Assembly: GCA_949987565.1 (NCBI GenBank)
Contig: OX465111.1
Span: forward strand, 18,479,789 to 18,543,788
DNA: 64,000 bases
Direction of reading: 5' to 3'
Origin: Luidia sarsii
Lineage: Eukaryota; Echinodermata; Asteroidea; Paxillosida; Luidiidae
A program made the position numbers and the translations under genes. The stretch's first letter is position 1, and the number at the start of each line of letters is the position of its first letter. Positions 59,601 through 64,000 of this stretch are shown one piece after another. The notes beneath the pieces are model-generated. The model was not told where the DNA came from. It made no database searches and saw only the letters and a program-made list of their open reading frames with translations.

Positions 59601-59717
59601 TGTTCCTTCTCTCTGTGCAGGCCCGAGCTGATGGTGAAGAAATTGCGTTACTACGCCCGACTTATCGTGGTCTGCTTACTGCTGAGGAAGCTGGACCACG
59701 TCAAGGAGCTGAGAAAG
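17513..59717 (+). CDS. SCAI: SCAI, suppressor of cancer cell invasion homologue, 5' part (5 exons)
   Basis: Join 17513-17655, 18909-19004, 24849-24935, 42678-42776, 59621-59717; every junction is GT-AG with matching phases (2, 2, 2, 2, 0). The joined product has YLLEKSKQLFNGLRDLPQYG, WQSYFGRTFDVYTKLWKFQQ, YGLKRWQIGEIASKIGQLYY, LRTSETNYLNEAFSFYSAIR and VKKLRYYARLIVVCLLL, a near-collinear match to the N-terminal part of human SCAI. SCAI is known to repress MRTF/SRF transcription downstream of RhoA signalling and to bind 53BP1 in double-strand break repair. The remaining exons lie beyond the right edge; I found none between 59718 and 64000. The start is the ATG giving MQSLENSVEQPVAF; the first residues are not conserved, so it is less certain than the exons. 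Confidence 0.93.
17656..18908 (+). other. SCAI intron 1
   Basis: 1,253 bp, AT-rich, with no gene or repeat family recognised. Confidence 0.8.
18909..19004 (+). CDS. SCAI: SCAI exon 2
   Basis: Acceptor TTCCCTACAG, donor GTAAGC. Encodes DLPQYGHKQWQSYFG and RTFDVYTKLWKFQQQN, nearly invariant against the human protein. Confidence 0.95.
19005..24848 (+). other. SCAI intron 2
   Basis: 5.8 kb. Contains a tRNA-derived SINE at 19571-19665 and a small TTGTAAATTGTAAATG palindrome cluster at 21265-21312. It is rich in TGTACA/ACATGT words. No ORF has convincing coding character. Confidence 0.7.
19571..19665 (+). mobile_element. tRNA-derived SINE, copy 1
   Basis: A-box-like CAGCTCAGATGGTATGAGC and B-box-like AGTTCAAGTCCTGATCC at tRNA-like spacing (about 72 bp head), followed by CAGTCAAATTATATATTTTT. 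The tail after the B box (GATCCAGTCAWATT) is shared with 58445-58545. Confidence 0.7.
24849..24935 (+). CDS. SCAI: SCAI exon 3
   Basis: Acceptor TTTGATGCAG, donor GTAAGT. Encodes QILDTHYGLKRW and QIGEIASKIGQLYYHYY. Confidence 0.95.
25253..25274. repeat. (TACATG)n palindromic hexamer array
   Basis: Uninterrupted TACATG units; each unit is close to self-complementary. Similar arrays lie at 26833-26895, 27736-27775, 27950-27963 and 29872-29890. Confidence 0.85.
26830..26900. repeat. TACATG/TGTACA array
   Basis: Two runs of ACATGTACATGTAC separated by a short spacer, within a region dense in TGTACA. Confidence 0.8.
27736..27775. repeat. TACATG/TGTACA array
   Basis: ATGTACATGTACATGTATAC followed by another ACATGTACATGTACA run. 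Confidence 0.8.
28618..28775. mobile_element. Family E copy, diverged
   Basis: CAATTTCATAGAGTTGCTTT at the left and GGTTAAGCGGCCCTGG at the right, with AAAAGTCTTCCCT and TTACTTAGCATAAAA inside, as in the copy at 35583. Confidence 0.55.
30628..30799. mobile_element. Family B element, copy 2
   Basis: Flanked by AATGTACTTTAGT (30615-30627) and AATGTACTTTAAT (30800-30812), 12 of 13 identical. Contains the left arm, GATCCTAGCAGGACC and its complement, then GAAACGCCAGG. Confidence 0.75.
32149..32376 (-). CDS. Unrecognised coding-like segment, possible first exon of a nested gene
   Basis: Seventy-six codons from ATG (32376) with balanced, GC-rich codon use, ending exactly before TGCA/GTAAGA, a good donor, in phase 0. 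The peptide runs MYASLCMAAISTLAVEG, GFFVGRERELVVERL, SKVVLSLISTLLEIDPG and HTLHVDITRCHA. A second in-frame Met is at residue 7. It is antisense to SCAI within intron 3. I do not recognise the family and could not identify a second exon, so it may be a genuine nested gene, a retained gene fragment, or chance. Confidence 0.35.
33371..33474 (+). mobile_element. Family B element, copy 3 (short form)
   Basis: Flanked by identical 13-mers AAGATTTAAGTTT at 33358-33370 and 33475-33487. It has the left arm and the first half of the palindrome only, ending GCAGGACCTTTCTAA. Confidence 0.85.
34755..34866 (+). mobile_element. Family B relic
   Basis: GCTGACTGATATTAACAAAA, then GAGCCTGATGTTTTGGTCC and AAGCAGGACCTTTCTCAATG: the family order, but diverged. 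Confidence 0.55.
35583..35823. mobile_element. Family E foldback element
   Basis: GCCCAATTTCATGGAGTTGC faces GAAGCGGATGCATGAAATCG. The internal GGAAGACTTTTCATGCTGAA also occurs at 7092-7112. Confidence 0.65.
38390..38960. mobile_element. Family A element interrupted by family H
   Basis: The arm TTTGCGGTGACACCATGTAA and TCTTTTGTGAG lie at 38392-38426. The next family A sequence, GTGTGGTTCTGAAAAGAACC, resumes at 38904. In uninterrupted copies (63.4 kb inverted, 43.2 kb) these are adjacent. The right-hand arm is missing. Confidence 0.85.
38429..38901. mobile_element. Family H inverted-repeat transposon, copy 1
   Basis: About 473 bp with ends AAGCCGTGTCCGCACTGGAC and its near complement, flanked by TA or TWA. 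Full of GGTAAACTNACC words in both orientations. Nearly collinear, inverted, with 61343-61811. No ORF; a non-autonomous DNA transposon is likely. Confidence 0.85.
41478..41788. mobile_element. Family C element, copy 3
   Basis: CCCCTACACACCATTGG to GGTGTGTAGGGG; TTAA at 41474-41477 and 41789-41792. Confidence 0.75.
42218..42562. mobile_element. Family C element, copy 4
   Basis: The right end CCAATGTTGTGTAGGGGC and the interior TGAGACGTAAAG match 696-1072 in opposite orientation; TTAA at 42214-42217 and 42563-42566. Confidence 0.75.
42678..42776 (+). CDS. SCAI: SCAI exon 4
   Basis: Acceptor CCCTATGCAG, donor GTGAGT. Encodes LRTSETNYLNEAFSF and YSAIRSRAYYSKVNREK. It begins 86 bp after a nest of MITEs. 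Confidence 0.94.
42875..43035. mobile_element. Family F element
   Basis: GATTTCACAAAGCCTTAACG, CTCGGCTTACCCATTGATAA and GTCGTAAGCTATGATGAGG correspond to the split element at 49798-50190. Confidence 0.6.
43176..43407. mobile_element. Family A full-length foldback
   Basis: A near-perfect palindrome of about 230 bp: GGAGTAGGTTTGCGGTGACA faces TGTCACCGCAAACCTACTCC. Both arms carry GGTTCTGAAAAGAACC-type hairpins, and centrally GACGAGCAGAGTACACTG before TTCAAAACGTC. Confidence 0.9.
46250..47410 (+). repeat. Tandem array, unit about 195 bp, six copies
   Basis: AATCC(A/G)GAAAT...TGCATCAACAGAAA starts near 46255, 46450, 46657, 46849, 47040 and 47235, each followed by AATTTGATGGTTCTAAAAG and CCAGCATGGTATTCAG. 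Two adjacent later copies are 194 bp apart, not a multiple of three, so the similar frames seen across them are not a repeat protein. Confidence 0.92.
47590..47632 (+). repeat. Poly-G tract
   Basis: Long G runs interrupted by single T, GGGGGGTGGGGGGG type; G-quadruplex-capable. Shorter G runs are at 39215-39228 and 39925-39943. Confidence 0.85.
47948..48125. mobile_element. Family B element, diverged copy
   Basis: GATATACAAAAATATTGAAAA, ACTGCTTACTGATTC, then CTTGAGAAAGGTTCTACTTAGG and CCTCAGGCCCCCTA. No clear 13-bp flank. Confidence 0.6.
49798..50190. mobile_element. Family F element split by a family B insertion
   Basis: Left part TCTTTCACAAAGCATTACGA to AACCCATTATATTTTGT; right part from CATTATATTTTGTGTTAGGG to CGTAAGTTATGATGAG. 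The 13-bp word at the break is present on both sides. Confidence 0.75.
49867..50095. mobile_element. Family B element, copy 6, with 13-bp target duplication
   Basis: Flanked by CATTATATTTTGT at 49854-49866 and 50096-50108. The palindrome arm (TTAGTGGGCCTGACGTTTCG) is tandemly doubled on the left, then inverted. The unique arm with TGCAAACTGC (inverted) and the TGATATA end is on the right. Confidence 0.88.
51085..51470. repeat. 24-bp minisatellite (CACATTGTACCACTTCCAAA unit)
   Basis: About fifteen 24-bp units of TTTTCACATTGTACCACTTCC type. Because 24 is divisible by three, several frames on both strands stay open (LYHFQIFT repeats); these are consequences of the repeat. Confidence 0.93.
55590..55650 (-). 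ncRNA. Hammerhead-ribozyme-like motif (possible Penelope-like element remnant)
   Basis: On the minus strand: CCTGATGAAGGTT, a loop, AACCGAAACGTC. This gives the invariant CTGATGA, a GGTT/AACC stem II, GAAA, and GTC as cleavage triplet, with flanking GTTGC and GCAAC able to pair as stem I. Stem III is almost absent, as reported for minimal type I hammerheads of Penelope-like elements. Neither activity nor an associated reverse transcriptase can be shown from this window. Confidence 0.45.
58445..58545 (+). mobile_element. tRNA-derived SINE, copy 2
   Basis: A clear B box GGGTTCAAGTCCCGATCC followed by AGTCATATTTTCTTTGC, as in the copy at 19571. The A-box half is diverged. Confidence 0.6.
58591..58835. 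mobile_element. Family A full-length foldback with hammerhead-like core
   Basis: AGGAGGTTTGCGATGACACC faces GGTGTCATCGCAAACCTCCT (one arm has a small length change). Near the centre on the minus strand: CTGAAGA, stem GAACAG/CTGTTT, GAAAC, GTC. Confidence 0.88.
59500..59590 (+). mobile_element. Family B relic next to SCAI exon 5
   Basis: GACTGTTTACTGTCTTAAAT, GGAAAGGTTCTGCCAAGATC and GAATGTCAAGCCC follow family B order. It ends about 30 bp before the exon 5 acceptor. Confidence 0.5.
59621..59717 (+). CDS. SCAI: SCAI exon 5
   Basis: Acceptor CTCTCTGTGCAG, donor GTAAGG. Encodes PELMVKKLRYYARLIVV and CLLLRKLDHVKELRK; leaves in phase 0. Confidence 0.94.
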
Positions 59718-59974
59718 GTAAGGCCGCGACAGTGATGCATTACCAGTAATTGAAAGGAAACGTCCTACACGGGGGCAATGCGCAGTCCTCGCTCCCTCTG
59801 GGTGAGATCACTCAGCCCCAGTACTCTCGTGCCTTGCAGGGAATGCCCCCCGGGGGAAGGAGTGCGGGAGGCTGTGGCATTGAGGGAACATGTGGTAGGC
59901 ATGAAGTTGGCGGGGATTGATGCTGAAGGATTGGGGCGCTCTGTCTCTGCTGTAGGGCCGCTACCCGCTGTGCA

Positions 59975-60300
59975 AGTAATCGCGATTTCAAATCGCGATT
60001 GCAGAAACCGGGGTTTTATTTTTTTTTGATCGCGTCCACACACGCGCCAAATAATCGCGATGCAAAAAAAAAATGGTTGTGTTAAGCAATTATGGTCGAA
60101 TGGTTCGTGTGTCCTTGAGGGTGGTCCATGCTGAGAGCACTTCCTGTCTTGCAGTGCATTGTGGGATTTAAAGAAAACACTGGTGCGATTCAGTGGAGCA
60201 TTCCCTCATGCATCGCGTAGCAAAAAAAAAAGAGGAAATGATTGAATAACAGTTGAGTCCCAATCGCGATTCAAATCCCACTAATAATCACGTTTATTGA
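59975..60300. repeat. AATCGCGATT-bearing repeat
   Basis: AATCGCGATT recurs several times (near 59980, 59992, 60052 and 60262), with CGCGTCCACACACGCGCC between. Probably a degraded inverted-repeat element; class not determined. Confidence 0.45.
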
Positions 60301-60448
60301 ATTGCAATTCAAATATTTGCGGCATTTGCGGTATTTTGGAGAGAATGGCAGTGAACATTCCATCAGGAGTTGTATGTCTCGTGGCCTCGTCTTGCCAACA
60401 AAATGCATTCCCATCTATCCTCTACCTAATTAGAAAAGCACAGAATGG

Positions 60449-60945
60449 ATATTTATTTTATTTATTTATTATTTATACTGGGGAACACATTCCTGAGTTG
60501 AACAAAAAATGTCCTCCCATGAGACCCAGTGAACAATTAAAATTAAAGTAATATACAAAAAAACATCAAAATATAGGGAAATTAAACACATAAATACAGA
60601 TGGCTTGATTAGAAAAGGGATGAAAAGTGCTAAGAAAACTCTTTAGCTTTAAAAATATAAAAGCATATACCACACTGCCCATATAAAATTTATTTCAGTG
60701 AGGTGATTCTTAAAGGTGTTTAAACTTGTTGGAATGTGATGTTTCAACGTTGCTGGCAATTTATTCCAAGCATCCACACCTCGAAAATGAAAAGTTCCTT
60801 TCCCAAAATCCCACCCACGGACAGAACCACCCAAAGCGCCGAGATCACCAAGCGCTGATTTCATCAAACATTTTAATGAATGAAGTGAAATGCGGAAATG
60901 TTTGCGAGTTGCCGATTGACTGAAATGTCCACACTGCAAATCTCA
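60449..60945 (-). pseudogene. 3' end of a LINE (non-LTR retrotransposon) ORF2
   Basis: On the minus strand at about 60939-60649 the frame reads FHFRGVDAWNKLPATLKHH then LNTFKNHLTEI, the typical C-terminal end of LINE reverse transcriptase ORFs (R..WN.LP....S...FK..L). It is followed by CTCATGGGAGGACATTTT and a TAAATAA-type microsatellite tail at 60475-60451. The rest of the ORF is absent, so this is a 5'-truncated, dead copy. Confidence 0.75.
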
Positions 60946-60959
60946 GGAATGTCGAGGGG

Positions 60960-61015
60960 CCGGACATTTCTGTCTTCGAGAAAGGTCCTGCTAGAATTGG
61001 AAATGTCAGGTCTCT
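60960..61015. mobile_element. Family B fragment
   Basis: CGAGAAAGGTCCTGCTAGAA followed by GGAAATGTCAGG; only one palindrome arm remains. Confidence 0.6.
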
Positions 61016-61342
61016 ATTTTTTATTTTTTTTAATTTTTTTTTGGGGGGGGGGTTTGAACGAAAAGAGGACCTCCATGTGGTGATGAGTGGCAAATTTTGT
61101 CTCTTCATGGAAACTCTAATATTGTACATGTATTTACAGGTACTTAGTGCATGATGTACCCTTCGTCTAGCTGTCACCACCATTGAAAATGCCTATACTT
61201 TAGTGTGTGGCATAACATCTGCTCATGCCATCACAGGATGGCCCCGAAATGATTAGCATAATGAGTTCACCGGCCCTTGATTACAGGGAGCATTATCTCA
61301 TACCGTATGAAGTTAGTTACGGTATGCATTTCACTGATTATT

Positions 61343-61811
61343 AAGCCGCGTCCGCACTGGACTTAAAATGGGTAAACTAACCGAGCAAATGGGTAAATTG
61401 ACCATTTTAAGTCCAGTGCGGACAGCCCAGGAAGTTTTCCTCCCAGGTAACTTACCCGACTCCAGTGGGTAGTCTAACCGACCAACTTCTGCCCGGTTAA
61501 ATTGACCAGGTCAGTTTAACCGAGTCGATAAGTCCAATCCGGACACGACGTCTCGGTAAACGACTCGGTAAAAATCCACATCTGGCGCCCCGCACGTTAC
61601 GTTACTGTATGCAAGACTCGTGCGGGCGCAGGGTAACAACGTGTTTGTGTACCTACAGTACATGCACATGTACATGAGTCGGTTAGTTTTACCCATCGTC
61701 TCGGTTAGTTTACCCGAGTCGAAAAGTCCAAGTGCGGACGCCGGGAAGATTTACCCATTGGAATGTTATCCACAGGCTCGGTAAAAAATAAGTCCAATGC
61801 GGACACGGCTT
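61343..61811. mobile_element. Family H inverted-repeat transposon, copy 2 (opposite orientation)
   Basis: Ends AGCCGCGTCCGCACTGGACT and GTCCAATGCGGACACGGCT. Flanked by TTA on both sides. The left end has its own palindrome (CGCACTGGACTTAAAATGG facing CCATTTTAAGTCCAGTGCG). Confidence 0.85.
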
Positions 61812-61904
61812 TAGATAGCATTGGTTTTTGAATGGGCTGCAAGGCTCAAATAGGACTGGAAGTACCGGTAAATAGTGTTCAATGCATCTACTCGATAATA
61901 ACTT

Positions 61905-62255
61905 TAGAGGCCCAATACAACATTGGGAAAATTGGGAAACATCGATGTCCACAGATTTCCTTCTAATTTACACAGTTTGTAAGATGGTCATGATAGAATC
62001 CTTATGTTGAAATCTTACGGTCTGGGATGCAGTACTTTTTGAGAAATCTTCACTCAAACATTGACAAATAGTTTATCACTCATGAGTAATAAACTATTTC
62101 TTACACTACACTACAGGCTGGTACGTAAACCATGATTTTTTTTTTGCATTTTTCTACTCTCTCAGATTACCATTTGAGCTAAAACCTTCACAGGTATTGA
62201 TTTTATGGCACAAACGGTGGTACTCTTTTGACCCTTACCAATGTTGTATAGGGCC
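61905..62255. mobile_element. Family C variant, full length
   Basis: GGCCCAATACAACATTGGG faces ACCAATGTTGTATAGGGCC. The interior matches 15765-16060. Confidence 0.75.
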
Positions 62256-62321
62256 AAAATTTCAAATACACTGTAGCTACGAGGCATAGGCCTACAGTTT
62301 CACTTAGTAAAAAATGTGTTG

Positions 62322-62499
62322 GTGATATACATGTACAAAAATGTTACAAACCGCTTACTGACTAAAATTACCAAAATGCAAATCTTAAAATTAGTGGGCC
62401 TGACGTTTCGATCCTAGCAGGACCTTTCTCAAAGGCAGAGCTAAAAAGGTCCTGAGAAAGGTCCTGCTAGGATCGAAACGTCAGGCCCACTAAATTTTA
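62322..62499. mobile_element. Family B element, copy 9, with 13-bp target duplication
   Basis: Flanked by AAAAAATGTGTTG at 62309-62321 and 62500-62512. Left arm GTGATATACATGTAC, CCGCTTACTGACTAAAATT, then the full palindrome ending CGAAACGTCAGGCCC. Confidence 0.88.
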
Positions 62500-62512
62500 A
62501 AAAAATGTGTTG

Positions 62513-64000
62513 CTTAATACCGGTAGTCTGCAGTGCATCTCCATTATGTTATATCTAGTGTTATGCATAAACATTCATCTGCACGTACATAGTAGTCGGA
62601 ATTACAAATTGCTAAGTAACACAGCGTAGAGTATATCCCTGTCTGCCTAGAGATGAAGGTCTTTGAAATTGACTGGCCTGGCCTTGAGATAGCAAACCAT
62701 GGCAGAAGTCATTGGCAGACATACAGCGATATTGAATGCATCTAACCAAGCATGAACCGACCAATGTGTGGGTCCAATCCAACTCTTAGGTCTCGACATC
62801 ATCACAGACACACTGACCTTGGGGCTGAGAGTCACATACAGATAGGGCTACCAGTGGAGTACTTGTAGTAAGTATTGGTACAGGCGGTAGACAGTAAATA
62901 TACTGTACACACTGCACATACATAATTTACATGTATGTCTACTCACTCAATCTAATGGAAAAAAAGTTTACCGTACTTATATAAGAATCTTGTTTTACGG
63001 TTGACATGTTTGATTTTGACTGGAATGTGTTGGTCTAGCCGCCTTGGTCTAGCCAAGGTCAGAAAGGGGTAAATTTATTTTGTTACTTGCCTTAGCAGAT
63101 GGAAACGTGGTAGTCAAATGGCATTGAAATCTTGATCCACACACTGTTATCAGTCTCAGCCTTATCATTCTGCAAAAAATTTGGCAAAGGAATCACAAAA
63201 TTGTAGGTGCACATGTACATGATACCACAAACATTTCATTGCCATATAACAAAATCATTAAACCTATTCCAGTTGCATAAGATTTAGCCACTGCCATTCA
63301 ATTTAAAACCACTTTTGTTATTTATTTTTCATGGTGACATTTTGCAGTTTTGTGAGTAAAATGTGTATAAAATCTCCTGAACATGAACAGAGTATACTGT
63401 TCGAAATGTCCTCCGGTTCTTTTCAGAACCACACTTACTCACAAAAGAGAATTTACATGGTGTCACCGCAAACTTAGTATTAATACTGTATAAAATCTTA
63501 TAAACTATTGTCACCAACCATGTTTATTTATTGGTTTTGATGAATTAGACCTTATCGTGAATTATCTTGAAGTACTTTTTTGGGAAGATTCCTCTTTACA
63601 TAATGAAGGTGTCCGAGGTACAGTATCAGGGGTGTCGTAAAGTGTAATACAGGACTTCCCCTCATCGCCGCTGACCTGGATTTCTCGGACCCGCCATGTA
63701 GCCGTTTGTAATGCAATACTCCAGCCAGTGCCCCGTCTCTAAATTGTGGTGCTCTGAACCAAGTCACACCCAAGACGGCGAGTCCGGAATGGCTTTGGGT
63801 CTCTCTCGTGCGTCGTCAGCCTGGCCCGAATCTGAGGAAGAGGGGAAGGGGGGGGGGGGAGAGGGAGGCCGGAGCGAGTCTGAACTAATCACGCTCAGCC
63901 AGGCACCCTTTCTGATTACTCACCGGTGGACAAAGGCACGCGCACACACACACAGGAGTAAAGGGGCGCTATCAATATTACCCTCTCCCCTCCCCGCCTA
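62513..64000. other. SCAI intron 5 or downstream sequence
   Basis: No exon is recognised. It holds a family A copy at 63333-63472. The last 350 bases are GC-richer with a G run at 63849-63860. The next SCAI exon is expected to the right. Confidence 0.6.
63333..63472. mobile_element. Family A copy, shortened
   Basis: The right arm TGGTGTCACCGCAAAC and GGTTCTTTTCAGAACC are intact; the left arm (CATGGTGACATTTTGCAG, TTTTGTGAGTAAA) is diverged. Confidence 0.75.

Larger units (their letters stand above)
42777..59620 (+). other. SCAI intron 4
   Basis: 16.8 kb. Holds family A (43.2, 58.6 kb), family F (42.9, 49.8 kb), a 195-bp tandem array (46.25-47.41 kb), family B (47.95, 49.87, 59.5 kb), a 24-bp minisatellite (51.1-51.47 kb), a hammerhead-like motif (55.6 kb) and a SINE (58.45 kb). 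GC-rich patches at 50.4-50.7, 51.7-52.05 and 53.4-54.1 kb have no convincing ORF; conserved regulatory DNA is possible but untested. Confidence 0.7.

Noticed and set aside
59718..64000. Search for SCAI exon 6 (expected ELxDEIEDYT-like peptide)
   Set aside because: No matching peptide with splice sites was found; it is probably beyond the window.

Overview
The window is animal nuclear DNA: split genes with GT-AG introns, long AT-rich introns, and many short dispersed inverted repeats. The three recognisable split genes have clear human counterparts. The dense TACATGTA/TGTACA palindromes, tRNA-derived SINEs and numerous foldback elements suggest a marine invertebrate deuterostome (echinoderm or hemichordate is my best guess). 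The species cannot be fixed from this sequence.

Layout. 1-5718 (+): the 3' part of an EDEM3-like gene, an ER alpha-mannosidase-like ERAD factor. Three exons carry the protease-associated (PA) domain and one very long terminal exon encodes a Q-rich tail; the glycosidase part lies left of the window. 5719-12387: gene-poor spacer full of repeats. 12388-13704 (-): an intronless gene for a 438-residue protein with a C-terminal RING-H2 finger. 13705-14018: a compact divergent promoter. 14019-16488 (+): complete TSEN15, a structural subunit of tRNA splicing endonuclease, in four exons. 17513-59717 (+): the first five exons of SCAI, separated by introns of about 1.3, 5.8, 17.7 and 16.8 kb; the rest lies to the right of the window. 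Within SCAI intron 3 a short coding-like segment on the minus strand (32149-32376) ends at a good splice donor and is unexplained.

The genes do not form an operon. EDEM3 (glycoprotein quality control), the RING protein (probable E3 ligase), TSEN15 (tRNA splicing) and SCAI (SRF cofactor repression and double-strand break repair) act separately. EDEM3 and TSEN15 are also near each other on human 1q25.3, so their closeness may be ancient linkage.

The most unusual material is in the repeats. One foldback family (here family B) is flanked by direct repeats of exactly 13 bp at four copies, with a fifth at 12 of 13. It contains a stem followed by GAAACGTC. A second family (A) and a locus at 55.6 kb carry the same kind of motif in forms that keep the hammerhead-ribozyme core (CTGANGA, stem II, GAAA, GTC). 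Several elements are nested in one another, which gives an order of insertion. There are also tandem duplications that touch genes: a decoy copy of the EDEM3 last-exon acceptor, and a duplicated TSEN15 C-terminal coding segment in its 3' UTR.
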